Assembly (NCBI GenBank): GCA_026826555.1
Contig: JAKSZT010053837.1
Location: 4,502,520 to 4,566,519, forward strand
Direction of reading: 5' to 3'
DNA: 64,000 bases
Source of the DNA: Tolypeutes matacus
Taxonomy: Eukaryota > Chordata > Mammalia > Cingulata > Chlamyphoridae
The notes under the pieces were generated by a model. The model was not told the DNA's origin. It ran no database searches and saw nothing but the letters and a program-made list of their open reading frames with translations. Shown here in pieces: positions 36,486 to 50,180 of the stretch (positions within the stretch are counted from its first letter, which is position 1; each line of letters starts with the position of its first letter). A program made the position numbers and the translations under genes.

Positions 36486-37106
36486 AATGCTCTCCAATTT
36501 AAAGACATCCGTGAAATGAGAAAGGAAAAGAGGAAGTGGAGGTGGAGTTGGTGTGAGGTGGAGTTGGAGAGAACCCAGCATAAAGCAGTCTGCTTGGGCT
36601 TTTCTCGCCTCCGTCTCCTTGCTAATCGCCCGCTCTGCCTCAAAGAATAGGGTCTTTTGTTTGTCTGTTTGTTCTTTGCACAGGAAAAGTAACATGGAGA
36701 GTTTAGCAATTATATATTTAACAAAGTTACTGTTGACTCTGTACCCGTCTGGCCCCAAAGCACAAATGGCTTTTTCTCCTGGCACACTACTCTCATATTC
36801 CTATTTTCTGCTTCACAGATGAATTTTCACAGGGGAACCCTCACCCCCACACACACACCCTTACTATGCAGCAAAACAGTGTCAAACATTTAGACGTGCT
36901 GAGGCAGATCTTCTTAGGCTCCATTAAAATGCCAAATTAAATTAGGATGATTACTTACGGCACGCCTAGGGCATAACGCAAACCAGTGTTTTCTCCTGTA
37001 AATTTACAAAGCACTGAAAGTGAAATATACTTAAGGGCTGATGCTAATCTCACGGTGGAGCAGAATTGTCTGGTTTATTCATGCCATTCTGAATGAGTTG
37101 AAGGCA

Positions 37107-37134
37107 AAAAAAAAAAAAAAAAAAAAAAAAAAAT
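37107..37134 (+). repeat. A-run
   Basis: About 27 A, simple sequence. Confidence 0.85.
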
Positions 37135-40100
37135 GAAGCTCCTGAGTTTAGAAGAAACAAAGCACTTGGTTATTTCAGAGAAAGGTCACCTTCATGTTTG
37201 ATAGAGCATGGACTTTGAAGTCAGATGGACCAGGGATTCAAACTTCATTCTGCTTTTGACTTATTATAGGACTTATATTAACCTCACTGAGCCTCTGTTT
37301 TACTACCAGTAAGTACAAATAACAATCCTTCTGTATGGGGCTCAAGGCTTGAACAGAACATATCAGACGTGCTAGGACTATACTGGCCCACGGTAGATGT
37401 CAGATCAATATTCGTCCCCTCCTTGTCTCCCTCCCCTGCCTGAATGCTGCCTGTTTTGTGTGCTCAGCCTCACTGAAACCAGGTAACTGACTGTCCAGGT
37501 GACAAATGCCCTTTTCCCCTGGATCTGCAGTGTTGACTATATCCGCAGCTTCCTTCTCAAAAATAGATTTTGTTTCTTTGAGGAGCATGGAAGGGACACG
37601 AAGTTCTGGGAATGGCCAGGCTTGTTTATAAACCGAATCAACCTTAAAACGGGACTATAGCTATTATATTTCTTTAAGACACTTCCACAGAAACAATTTA
37701 ATTTTAGATTCTATTTATTGCTCTCTTTCCTTACTGAAGCCAAAGGTCACTCTGTGAGTGATGAGAAATGGCAGTGGACATAGGCACAGCTAAGGGAGAG
37801 AATTCCCTCTGGCTCTGCAGCAAAAATACTGCGGAGACTGAACTGATGTCCCAAAGCTAGATCTGCTAGATTATGTACCTAGACACACAGACCATGTGAA
37901 TGAGGTTGAAGGAGAGAGAGAGAGAGACAGAGAGAAATGAGGAAGTACCCCAGAAATGGGGGATTTCCATCAAAGAAGTACCTGTGTAAGCGTCTTCTCC
38001 ACTTTTGCTGACTGACTAGCAGAGGTCTACTTTCCCCAAATCTGGGGATGTAAGTCTAGAATAGTTTGGGCCATCTCTGAAAAGCTGCCAACATTTCAGA
38101 GCTGGTCTAGGATTTGGGGCTGCTTTGCGGCCTTCCTGATGATTGGCTCAACTGGGGATTCTAAGTTTATCCCTCAGGACACTAGAAGTCTCCTTCTGGA
38201 GTCTCCCTTGGACTCTCAGCATTCCTGAGCAACATGGAGGAAGTGGTAGGGACTCCCTGGATTCCTCAGGGCCGCTCTCTACGAATGGAAGTCCTCCATC
38301 TTACCACTTCAGCTCCATGGAGAACATCCAGTCTTCAAAACTGCATAGTAGAACCAGACCAGTGCCTGAGAGGAGTATCTTGTTATACAATAGACATTAG
38401 GTCATATAATCAATCCAGAGGAGGGTACAAATTGCTAGAAGTAGAGTTCTTTAGCATTTCCCTTGGTGAGAGAAACAGCATGCCATTTCTTCCCTCCCTG
38501 TGTATTCATAGCATACTCTTCTTACCCAGCTTCACATGAAAATGGGGAGACAACTCAATGGATCCATACACCTTTCTGGGTGCCTTCCATGAGAAATCAT
38601 TGTGCTAGGTACTTTCACAAAGATTATTTTAAACAATCCTCAAAGGAAAAAAAATACTACAATAACTGAATACATTTACAGAAGTTTTAAATTAAGCATG
38701 AAAAATTAGAAGGCAAAGGCAATTTTTATGACCATTTATGTTTAGAATAGCGGACTCTTTAAGAAAGTCCTAGTAAGTTTTTACCAGCTCTGGCTATGGA
38801 AATTGAAGAGTGTCACACAGCACAGAGCCATTCGGTAAATGTTTATCGAAAGGATGAATGCTGTTGAAGTTCCAGGAGTGACACGAGACTCATCCCTGGT
38901 GTGCCAGTGTTGACTCTAATCCAGGATCCTAAGTGGCAGAGACACTGACCGGGGCCAAGGACACTCAGAATGTGGGATTAAAGCAATTTTTTCCATGGGA
39001 CATTTCCTCAGATGCTGCTCTGAGGCATTGGCGCTGTTGTTTCTTTTTGTACCAATGTGTGGCTTTAGTCACATTGTTTGACAGTTGTGAGCCTCAGTGT
39101 CCTCTTCCTGTCCTTTCAGGGTTAAAAGTTGATACGCTTCTAATATGAAGCCCAGCACAGAAAAAACGCTCAACTAATGTTGGTTCTCTTTCCCTATCCG
39201 CTCACTGTTTGCTCCCCAGGGCTTCTCTTCCTGCTAGATGAAGTTTGCAATATATGGTGCTCCCATAAATTGGCCCAGGCTCTCATCTTTCCCTCAGAAG
39301 GACTTTGCTGTGCTGAGCTTCTACTGAATACAGAAACCTGATGCTGCTCCGAGCATATTTCCCTAGGGACATACGCAGGCATTCCCAAACAAGGATCAGC
39401 CAACATCTAGCACCTGGGTCAGCCATTTTCATTGGGCTCTGGCATGATTACTTGACATGTGTTAGATCTGTGCAACATGGATGAAGAGCTAACTCTTCTT
39501 CTCTCAGAATCCCACATCTCTCACAAAAGAAAAGATGAGCTTGTGCTATAGCTGGGTGTGGGAGGGGAATTTTGTTACAGAACAAAGCTATGGCAAAGAT
39601 GAATGGTGCCTGCTTGTGAATTACACCCCAGGCCAACACAGACTTCTTGCCTTCTCTTGATCACTCCCACAGTGAGCATCTGACATATCCACCCTGATTT
39701 CACTGGCTCTCCATCTCCATGTGAAGGATGGCTATGGGGATCCATGGGAAGAAATCTGCTTTCCCTTCCCTGGAAAGGATGACCTGCCCGGGGCTTAACA
39801 GACCCACACCACAAGTTATCCAAGTCAAGGGGTTTAATTACAAATGCATTTATGGACATGCTAACGGGTATGCTTTCTAAAAGTAAGGAAGGTATTTGAG
39901 GTCAGGTCTAGTCTAAAGCCCTTCTCCTGATGCAGGGATTGCTCTTTCATGGGTGAAATTCAGACCACGACATTTTAAAGGCCCACTGACCAGGTGTGCC
40001 AGCTGAGCCCACCTGGATTTTTCTAGAACCTGTCTCTTTAATAAATTATTTGGTGTCTTCTGTGTTCACTTTCAGTTCTCTCAGATGTAAAGTGCTATTC

Positions 40101-40845
40101 TTAGGCAACAACAGCGATTATCTTTCTGGCCAGTTCACTGTGGGGATTTAATCCACAGGTTTTTTTTTTTAGTGTTGGAAATCCTATCACTGTATGGCTG
40201 ATGAGTAAATAATGTGTTCCACCGAACTTTCCCTTTGAGTGAGAAATTCCGTTGTGCTCTGGGAGAGTACATTTCTCTTTTATCACCAGAAAATTCTTTA
40301 GTGGAAAAGAGCTTAATGTTTGACAGCTTTGGACCCCCACTCTTTTTTTTTTCCCCCTTTTCAACCAGTCTCTTCAAGTGTACTTAAAAACAGGAAACCA
40401 CACATCTCCACCCCAGCACCAACCTCCAGTCACCAACACGGTCCACATCAGTTTGGATATAGAATCTTCTTCCTTCTGAGCTTGGCCAAATGCCTGTTCC
40501 TATCTTGTAGGAAACTCCTCCGGGGGCTCCCCAGTAGTTTTCTCCTAGCTCTTCTCCAGGACATTAGGGACCTCATCCCCTGGGCTGCCACACTCTCTCC
40601 TCCGTCGCCCAGCTGTCAACCCTGAGTCACTGCTTCCACTCCCTGCTCGGACTTCCCCTTCTGTGCAGAATTGTTCCAGCAGTCTCCTCAGCGCGTTCTT
40701 ACCATAAAATTGTTTTAAAAAAGAACCCACCCCCCTCCACCCTGTAAAAGCAAAACAGAATTGTAGAGGGGCTGTAGCCTAGCCCAGAGGTTTCCTGGGT
40801 CCCCCTATGCCTATAGCCTCACCCGCCCGAGAGACTTCAACTTAC

Positions 40846-40925
40846 ATTCTGTGGCTCTCCTCTCTGCTGGGGTGCCTCCGTCTCCCAACACTGACTTCTC
40901 AGTACTGGCAGTTAGAACAGGAAGG
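40846..40925 (-). promoter_or_regulatory. ARHGDIB: Candidate ARHGDIB non-coding exon 1 and promoter
   Basis: On the minus strand a good donor, CAGAAT|GTAAGTTG, ends at 40846. Upstream is a GA-rich leader, and just above it an AACTTCCTTCCTG stretch with tandem ETS/PU.1-like cores (GGAA) and a nearby MYB-like CAGTTA. Position and motifs suit a TATA-less blood-cell promoter some 8.8 kb upstream of the coding start. This is inference; transcript data would be needed to confirm it. Confidence 0.4.
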
Positions 40926-42200
40926 AAGTTAGAGAAAAAAATGTTTTAAACCTACTTGAAGAGGAAACCCTGGGCTGTGTCAAATCCTGTTCCCCTGCAT
41001 TGCATATCTCGGATCAGCCAACTCCGAGCAGCATTCTTGTCAGTTAAAGGCACGCGTGGGGGCAGGCGGGCCCATCCACCATGGATGTGCACGAATGTAC
41101 TTGCAAGGGTAGGGAGCTCAGAGCCACGAGGACTGCGCATAACTGTGTAGACAGATCTCACCACTGAGCCTTTCCATTGCATAAGCTGACAGAGGGAAGC
41201 CGCCTCAAACCAGTGGCAATGCCTTCACGCTGGCTCCACTCTGTGCCTCTAACTTCTGTTCCTGTTTGGTTCCTGTCAGCTTCTTTATCAGCCAGATATA
41301 TAGAAAGTTTGCTGGCACGGAATGCGGAATGCTAAGAAATTATAAATGTTAACTGCACACACTTGGTCCTAAATTTGAGAATGTGTCCTCACACAGATTT
41401 TTAATATCTTGTTGGTTATAATTTCAATATGTAGCTCCATATCGTACCACAGTCAAGTCTTGCCATAGTACTCACTAATATTTCTTTTAAGTTGAAAAAG
41501 AAAAGCTAAAACACTGCCTTTGATTAAGTGTAGGAATGCAGATTAAGAATTAAAGTATTAATTCACAGTCTTCTAACTCAGAATTTGCGACAACTTAACA
41601 AGTGCTAAAATTGACTTTGTACCATATTTGAGGAAATGTGTGCTAAGTAATTTAAATAGGAACACGTTGCAGAGGCCACATTTAAATTATTTGCACAAAC
41701 TGTTTTTAAGGACCCAAGCCACATTTATTCTATACATTTCCATAGCTGCTGCCAATAATATTTATTTACACTAATAGTCCAATATATGGATAGCTGATTA
41801 ATTGAGCATATATATTTGGACTAACAGAACTTTGTTTAATTTTCAGTTAATTGTAATACATTTTCTTCACTTCAGCTTGTAAACTGATGCCACGAGTTAT
41901 ATCTTATCCTTAGAGTCAATGGAACTAAAGCAATCCAGAGAATGGTGCTGCGTGGGAGTGTGGGCACACTGAGGAGATTAATCTGGGAAAATTTTAAAAG
42001 TAAAACAGTAGATGAGTAAACTTCTAAAAATACTAAAATCCAAAACCAGACTTAGTCCATGAATTTCAACATAATAAAAATATAGCAAAGTAGATGAGTT
42101 TATTATAAATAAAAGCAAATATTAATTTATAAGGAAGACAGTAAATTTTGAATATCAGTACCCTCAAGAGGGGCACATAGACTCATTCAATAAAATTTTT

Positions 42201-42290
42201 TTTTTTTTTACCGTGAGGTACCGGGGATCGAACCCCGGTTTCTCCATATGGTAGACGGACGCCGAACCTTTTGAGCCACATCCGTTTCCC
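42201..42290 (-). mobile_element. Short DAS-type SINE with 14-base TSD
   Basis: T run then GAGGTACCGGGGATCGAACC, CATATGGTAGACGGACGC and GAGCCACATCCGTTTCCC. Flanks TCAATAAAATTTTT at 42187-42200 and 42291-42304 are identical. The near-perfect tRNA-like B box suggests a fairly young copy. Confidence 0.9.
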
Positions 42291-44119
42291 TCAATAAAAT
42301 TTTTGAGCACCACTTTTATTCCAGACTTCTGGGGATACATCAGGAGACAAGAGAAAAAAGCCCTGCTGTCTTGTGGGCCTTATGTTCTAGTGGGGAGACA
42401 CAATTAAAAAAATAGCATAGACAAAATCAGCTAATGGAACAAGGTTTTAAAAATCAGGAATGGCAAATGCCTGGTCTCCACGTTATTACCTGTCTCATAC
42501 TTCTAGGACAGAGATCACTAGGCAAACATGGCATTTTGTTTCTGCTGAGCCTGATGGGTCAACACAATTTTTTCTTAATGTGGTGCTTTGGGCACAAACA
42601 TTAGAGGGTCTGGAAACTCCTAAAAAGTGTCTGTAAAATCACTGTGTGTGTGTGCAGTGTGTGTTTACAAGGGGAGGAGAGAGAATCCACAACTTGAATG
42701 ACTAATTTTGCTCCTCTCCTTTATATCCATGGGCTTTCAGTAAGCTGGAGAACAACTGCATTGCTCTCTTAAAATATCTTTTAGCATCATATCCAGGGGC
42801 AGGGAACTACCCCAAATTACCATTTCTTGTGTGCTTCTGTTATAGTTCATTATTCATATAATGAGAAAGCTGAGATTAAGAGATTCCTTTAACAGGAGAC
42901 AGAGGCAGGCACTGCTTCTAGTCCATGGTGATAAAGATACTCCCTTCCCCTTATCTAAGCTTCCGCAAATGTAAGAAACTGCCTGTCACGGTAGTAAGAA
43001 TGCTCTACTCTAAGGATGTCAGCCCTGAAGTGCCAAATGAAATCGGCAGAACTTGGAAACGTGCATAAGAATTTCCAGAAAAATGATCAAAACTTTAACA
43101 TGTTTTCCAGCTTTTCCTAGCTGTTATAAGGATACAACTAGAAGGCAAATCTTCCATGGCGCAGTACTTTTGCCACGAGCGTGAAAAAGTGGCAAATGTT
43201 CTGCACAGACATATTTCTTGGAAGCTACAAGTAGAGACAAATTCCCGTAAGTGCTTTTGGCCCTGGGTGGTGCATCCTGCAGCACAGCCACATAGCACAG
43301 GCAGCAGCCTGGCGTGGAGGCCAGAGCTCCGGTTCTGGAGTCAGGCAGGCATGTGGGCACAGCCTTTTCTTAGCAGTGCATCCTTGTTTTTCTCATCTGT
43401 GGGAGAATGATGATCTGTCAGCACTGCTGGAAGGATTTATGCATTTTCATAAAGAAGAGTGCCTAGCTGGGAGTCAGTGCTTCATATATGGTCCAGGCTA
43501 AGGGCCACGTGATCATCATCCTCATTGCCACACCACTTTTTGATCCCTATAATGCAGAGCAAATATTAGAATGACCTAGGAGAGTCATTTTCATCTAAAT
43601 GTTCACATTTAGCCCATATGTATCTCAAACATTACCTCCTCCTTCCTTGAAGCTTTCCACCACTGATCCAGGACAAACTTATTATTCTAAACTCCTAGAT
43701 GTTGCTTTGTTTGTACAATATAGTTACGTTCTTAGTAAACATTGGCTTGTATTGTTAAGTGATTATTTTCTGAATATGAGACTTATTTCTCCATTCAAAT
43801 ATAAAATACTTGAGGAAAGGGCATTTTCTTATATATACTGTATTCCTTGGTGTAGCATGATATTTGACTGAATCGCGCATGGTTTTGAGTAAAGCTCTGC
43901 AGAAATACATCTGTCTAAATTCAAAAGAAACGCCTGCATTTTGCCTACCACTCTGCTTCCTTCCTCTGGTGAGTGTTGCCTTGGGGAAGAATGAGTGAGA
44001 GGCTGGAAGGAAGATTATGTCAGCAAGAGTCAGGAAGACCATCATTTTCATTTTCTTCTTTTCTTCATATATATGTGACAAATTGACATACAATAGGCAG
44101 AATTTCACAACATGGGCAT

Positions 44120-45100
44120 AAAGGCTCATTTATTAATTCAATATTTATTCATACCCTGTCATTTTCTAGGACCTGTGCACAGGTACAGAGATAAGCAATA
44201 CATACTCAGAGCCCTCAAATTGCTAACAAGGTAATGGGAGAGATAGAAATAAATTTAAAGCTTTTTGTGAGCATGGGAGAGGAAATATACATGGGGTATT
44301 AGGAGAGCACTAAGTAAGGGAATCAAGGAAGGCTTCCTGGAGGAAGTGATTACAGTGGTCAGTCTCGAAGTATAGCAGGTGTTGAGTTGATGTGGGGAGG
44401 GTTGGGAAGGGAGGAGAAGGCATTTGAAGTAGAGGGAAAGCACAAGCAAAGGCATGGCATCCAAAAATGATGTAGTATGTGCAGGGAATTATCAGGAAGC
44501 AGCTCAAGTTTTCTGGACTGCAAAGTGCACATTACAAAGGGCAGGGAAACATGCCTGGAGGTGGGCAAGTGCAGATCCAGCGCACAATGGACTTCTTGTG
44601 CCATGTTAATAAGGAACTTGGCCTTGATCCTATCAATGATGGAATGCCATTGAAAGTAAAGGAGGGACATGGTAAGTGTGTGCTTTAAAGAATTTATTCT
44701 GGTCGTTGTGTGAATGGATTTGATAGGGAAGGAATCAGGTAGGAGACTATCTAAACTTGAACTACAGCACTCTTAACAGAGATAGACAGAAGTGGTCAGA
44801 TTTGAGAAGTGTATAGGTGAAATCGGCATGACTTGGCAATGAGATGTGAAAGATGAGGATGAGGCAGGATGATCAATCACAGATTGCCAGATGGGTTTCT
44901 GCTGGGAGGACTGGATCCTTGGTGGTACTACCCACTGAGATAGAGAATACAAAAGAAGGAATAGATACATTGAGGAAAAATAATGACTTGAGCTTGGGCA
45001 TACTGAATACTGAGACTGAGAAAATGGTGCCATTTCTAGGAGGTAGTTTCTGACAGACAGTAAGATATATAAGCTTGGATTTCACTGTTTGCCGAGTGAT
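44120..45100 (+). repeat. Long ancient mammalian repeat, second copy
   Basis: GGAAGGCTTCCTGGAGGAAG, TTAATAAGGAACTTGGCC and a CCCACTGAGATAGAGAATAC part follow the same order as the repeat at 14690-17660. Non-coding; family not named. Confidence 0.5.
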
Positions 45101-45139
45101 TTGTACATTATCAGTCTACAGTTTAGGTAGTTTAACCCA

Positions 45140-45315
45140 AAGTGTGAACTTCTTACCAGCAGATCAGGATTGACTGGGAGCTTGTTAGAAATTCAAATTC
45201 TCAGGCCCAAGTAGATTGTGATATCTACTATATCACAATCTCTGGTTGGGGCCAGGAATCTATGTTTTAACAAGCTCTGTGGATAAGTTTAAGAAGCACT
45301 GGTTTAAACCATGTA
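45140..45315 (+). mobile_element. MER5A-like hAT transposon remnant
   Basis: Has GGGAGCTTGTTAGAAATTCA, ATTCTCAGGCCC and GTTTTAACAAGCTCTG, the MER5A signature. Contains the hairpin at 45213-45241. Confidence 0.65.
45213..45241. repeat. Perfect 12-base hairpin in MER5A-like element
   Basis: AGATTGTGATAT at 45213-45224 and ATATCACAATCT at 45230-45241 are exact reverse complements around CTACT. Confidence 0.92.
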
Positions 45316-45634
45316 AATGGTAAGATAACTCAGAAAGAGTGTAGAAAGAGAAGTTGTCCATGCATGGGAAAATCCTGTTAGCTTTCTTTGTAATATACAA
45401 TCTGATGACTACTTCACATTTCCTCTATGCTACCCCCCAACCTCCCATCATTGTGCCTCTAGTGGACTTCTACAACAGCCTCTTCACGTGTGCCTCACAT
45501 GCATGCTAGACTCTCTAGCAGTCTATTCTCACAGAAGTCAGAGTGAATCCGTACGCATGATTACTTCATTCCTTGGCTCTCACATCTCTAGGGACCTTTC
45601 ATCAGTTTTAGAATAAAATAAAAGCATTTACAGT

Positions 45635-46164
45635 TGTTAGCAGAATGCTCTGGTTTCTGGGCTTCTAGGTTCTTGGCTATGTCGCATAAAAGAATTTAAA
45701 GACATGCCATAGGATAGGCAAGGGAGTAAAGAGTTTATTAAGAAACAAGAGAAGAAAAACAGAACACAATCTAAGACATGGATTGCACGTGTGGTACAGG
45801 ATGAGTTGCACATGTGAGGCCCTGGGTTAGGCCTTTTAAGACCTTTCCTAATGTTGGGGAGAGGCCCCAACTGTTTGCTATTCTGATTGGTTGCCTTACA
45901 ATCCCTGCATGTTAGCTCTCAGGGAACCAATGGGAGGCCTGTTTGGAATTATCTGGGGCTTCCCCTTGACCCCAGAAAGAGTTCCAGATGGGACCTCGTG
46001 GCCAGGGTCTTGCAGGGTCTTTCTGGCTTTGTTCTTGAATAGCAGCCTTCCCCGCAGGAGGTTTCTGGGTGGGGTCTCACAACCATGTTTTCTGCCAGGT
46101 CTCCTGGGTCTTCCCTTTTTTCCTTATACTAACTTGCCTCAACTCCTCCCTCAGAGAGTTTACA
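45635..46164 (-). repeat. 3' LTR of the ERV
   Basis: About 530 bases from TGTAAACTC to GCTAACA, a TGT...ACA-bounded LTR. In order on the minus strand it carries CCAAT (45890-45886), a TATA-like TTAAAAGG (45839-45832) and AATAAA (45739-45734), as in a retroviral U3-R. The upstream boundary was chosen at the TG after a purine-rich AAGAATAAGGG and is less certain than the downstream one. Confidence 0.7.
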
Positions 46165-46369
46165 CCCTTATTCTTAAGGGGGAGATGAAGGATGATGGTC
46201 ATTCTTCTGTAGCTGCTTCCTGCTGGTTAGGGGGAATAGGCCCTGCCAGACAGAGTGTAAAACCCTCTTGCTTTCAGTTCAGGTGGAGGGAAGACAGGTC
46301 TGGCACCATGGTTAGAACTGGATGAAATTCCTGCATGAAAAATATCTTGTTCTGGAAGAAACAAACTTA

Positions 46370-46739
46370 GTTAGAATATAAGATACATGGTCCTACTAAA
46401 AGGATAAGGAAGATAGTTGCCAGCTGTGACATACTGGACCATGAGAGTGAGAAAGGCCAGGTGCCTTCAGAGGCTTCATCCTCCCAAAGTTGATGTGAAA
46501 CAGCATTTTTCCTTGAGTTCTTTTATGCCATTGGTTAACTCTAGGGAGAGATTGTGGTAGACCTGCTGGGTTTGGTATAAATTGACAACCCCAGTTCCCA
46601 AGGTTGTGGTTATGCCTAGCACAGCCAGGAGAGGTATGAGGAGAGGCACTGCCCTAGACATAAACTCACAAAGACAGTATAGGCAACAACAAGACAAGCA
46701 TATGGCAAGCAAAATAAAGACAGTACTTGAGAAAGCCAT
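46370..46739 (-). pseudogene. ERV env remnant (transmembrane subunit)
   Basis: An open frame at 46739-46476 contains a hydrophobic fusion-peptide-like segment (AVPLLIPLLAVLGI) followed by a heptad-like leucine pattern, then ends at a stop. About 30 bases further on, a hydrophobic stretch with a Gly-Pro-Cys motif near 46390 looks like the membrane anchor of gammaretroviral Env. The ectodomain between them is missing and the surface subunit is not recognisable, so this is a broken copy. Confidence 0.7.
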
Positions 46740-48980
46740 TCCTTTATTTTATAGGCATGTTCATTAACTACTTAGAAAATGAACTACATTTACCAGGACT
46801 TTTAACATGTTCAGTATCCCTCTGCATATGATCTAGAATAAAAGAGATATTTTATTTATCAGGTATATAGGTACAGTACTTAATACTAATCAATGCACAA
46901 GTTCCTCTTTGAGCTGCAGTTAATTGATCTGAGCTCCAGATTCACAATACTATACATGTTGTCTCTCCATGGGAGCAGGCCATAATGCCAATTGTGTTTA
47001 AGTTCTACTCACGTCACTCTGGTAATTATTGCTCCACTTGGTATCCTTCACACAGCCAGTATGCTGTAGCACTGCTGATCCTAGAGAAGGGCTCGGAAGT
47101 AAGCCCCAGTGTTTGACCAGCCTGATGCACTATGAAAGAGAGTCAGTCTGGAGTCAATGTCCATTGTAAATCTGGCCATACTGAGCTATCACTGGCTGTC
47201 ACAGGAGTCTGAAACTGCAGCATACTCTCCATCCACTTCAGGAGCATGTCCAGATATGGTAGATACCTTTATTGTTTTAGGGGCCATAGTGACGGATCTA
47301 GCCAATAACTCAAATGGAGAGGCACCATGTGGGGTATTGAAGGCCTGGTTTGAATGCATTAGAGAGTTTGACAGTACTGAAATCTATCTCTTAATATTTA
47401 TACACTTTCTAAATACTTCCAATGCAATTTATAACTTATCAAATGAACTTAACTATTTTTAGTATTTTACTTTTACCATGATTATGTTAATTAACAAGTA
47501 TTTTACTTTAACAGTACAGGAAAAACTACTTTATCCATTATTTTATGAAAATCTAAAATTCCCAATGGAATCATGATTATCTCTCCTGTACCACCACCTT
47601 AACTGCAAATTGAGGTGGCCTCTGACAGGTTTCTTTTATGAAGCTACTTTTTGTTATCATCAATTAGTTCAGGTTTCTAATTAATAATGACTTCCTGAAA
47701 TTAGCCATTTAAATGCTTCAGCTTAGAGGATGCTTTTTACAAATTTCTGATAATTGACCATAACCACATAAACTAGTTATTTTACATTCAAATAACCTTA
47801 TTAAATTACAATTAACAACCAATGAAATTTACCTTTATCCATTTAAAAGTCTTGTCTTACATTCCTCATTCTGTTCTGTGAAAACTAGTCATTTCACTTT
47901 ATGACAGATTAATATTTCATTAAACATGAACATGCAATTTTCATCTTAAAGATTTAATACATATAATGCTAATTAATTTTATTAGTATCCTATAAACCTA
48001 GGGAGATTACATCCAAGCTAAATAAAATTGAAAAAATTTTAGCTTATGCAAGGAATGTTCTTTTTCCTTCCTTCACAGGAGGCTAAAACCTCTTTTCTTT
48101 AATAAAATTATAAAATTGTGAGTAACTTTAAAAGCATACTGACTACTAGGTTCTGGAATATGGTATAATTGTTTAATTTGTTTTAATCATAATTTTGAAA
48201 TGATCTTTCCACAGCTTTCAAGGACTTTTCCTTTACTTACTGAAATTTGACAATTATATTATTAATTACTCTCATTTTAAGGCTATTACACAAATAGAGA
48301 GTTAGACACAGAAACACACAACTAATACTATTTATATTTTTCATTCTCTTATAAAATAAGTTTAACTGTAAAATTACTTTTAAAAGATCTCTTTGAAGGC
48401 TAGTTCTGATTATTCTAATCTGTACCTTGACCATGCAGTTTTGCATAAGAATTTCGTTCTTTAGTTATTGGCTTATAACCACATTGTTCCCAATGCTTTA
48501 AAATACAATCTACATTTTCCTTTACTTCAGAGCTCTGCTTATTTTCTGTTTTGACTTTGACAGACCTTAGGTGAGCAACACTAATTCCAGTAAATATGCA
48601 CTGAAGTCATTGAAGTCTTGGTGAAAACCTGTATTTCTCTCATGACCTGCTGCTTTCAGAATTCTAGACACTCAAGGTGGGAGGCCTCCCAATCCCCAGT
48701 CCTTGGAGGTAATAGGACTCCCGTGGCCACTGGATTGGAAGAGTGGATGTCCAACTCTGAGGGCCAAGGATTCCCACCACACACCTATTTTCTCAAAGGT
48801 CGTGGGGTACCTCTGGGCTCTTGCCTGGAGTAGGTAAATTGGAGTCCACACCTGGATAATAATGAGAGAAAGCAGAGCTATTAACACCAATGAAAGGACA
48901 GGAGACAGGGGTGTCACAAATTCGCCTTTCCCCAAGCCATGGTGAGTAGAAATCTCCATGAATTCAAACAGGAGAGAATG

Positions 48981-49255
48981 AAGTGGTTACCATCACAAAG
49001 GTGAGCAAGTACATCCAAGGGTGAGGCAAGTCCTGAAATAACCGTAAGCAAAGGCAAGCTCAGTTTAGAATAACCATCACAATAGTAGGCCCAGGTGAGA
49101 AGCTAGTCTTTACATAACCATAACCAAAGGTAAGTTCAGTTATAATTACCATTACTATAGCAAGCACAGACAAGGGTGAGGCTAGACCAGAAGGAACCAT
49201 AAACAAAGGTAAATTAGTCTAAGATTACCATCACAATAGTAGGTCCAGGCTAAAT
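48981..49255. repeat. Imperfect tandem repeat of about 73-80 bases, three units
   Basis: Units start GTGAG at about 49021, 49095 and 49173 and share ACCATCACAATAGTAGG, AAAGGTAA and GGCTAGA-like blocks. They lie inside the ERV internal region. Confidence 0.75.
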
Positions 49256-50180
49256 CCACCCAGTAATAGCAATTTCAGCTTTTGCTGTTTTATAATATAA
49301 AGGCATCTATATAATGACTTTAACCCTTAGTTACAGTTTCTAGTAAGTTTTTACTTCAAAACAAATTGGGCACTTTCGTTTATTACCTAGGCAACGAAAA
49401 CAATTTTATTAGTAACATTAATGTTGCTAAATTTTTCCACTTTTCCAGCAGTTGAACTAATTCCACTTGTGAATTATACATCAAATCCCAATTGCAAGAT
49501 TGTATTGACATTTAAAGACTCATTTTTAGGTTACAGTTATCCAATTTGTAACAGTTGAACCCCAAATCTGATTTAAGAGTTCTTAGGCATGAGCAGACTG
49601 ACAAAGTTAAAATAAGCACATATTAGAACAGAAGGGAGAATTTTACACACTTAGCATAGGGAAAGACCTGATGGAAGCCATTCTCCAGAACTTTTTAATC
49701 TTAATTGATGGCATATGAGGAGGTTCCTTATTCTATAGGAGAAAGGTTTAGTAAATGGCCTAGATCTTGATTCCCTGTTCACTCATCTTATTAGGCACAA
49801 TCAAGGCTAGAGAGATCCAGAGTGCAGACCGGGACCGAGTAATTGGCTCCCATGTTAGTTAAGAAATTAACAATCTTACCTGCCAGGTCAAGGGTTACCT
49901 GAGTCTCCTCCTGGTTGATGGTTCATGTGTGGCTTCAGGCCCCTTCTGTCTTCCCCTGTGGTGAAGCCCAGTCCAGGTGGTGAGGCAGCTTGGTGTCAGG
50001 TTCCTGCTGACATGGAGCCTGCATTCAGATGGCCCTGAGGTGACAGTGGCTTTAATGACGGCAACTGAACGGTGAGCCTATCCCAGACCCCGTGCCCACT
50101 GCTCCTCACCTTCTCCATCTTGGCAGCATGGTTTTGATTGTTGAAAACTGAGAGGGCTGTTACTAAAAGGGAGTTCATGG

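Larger units (their letters stand above)
32044..40845 (-). other. ARHGDIB intron 1 (if exon 1 is at 40846)
   Basis: About 8.8 kb with MIR fragments, the (TG)n(AG)n array, a GGT repeat and a 14-base inverted repeat. No coding exon was seen. The stretch 38100-40800 is low in recognised repeats and could hold enhancers, but nothing in the sequence proves that. Confidence 0.5.

Noticed and set aside
48672..48959. Membrane-like open frame on the minus strand in the ERV
   Set aside because: It has one hydrophobic stretch but no recognisable Env surface or Pol motif, so no product was assigned.
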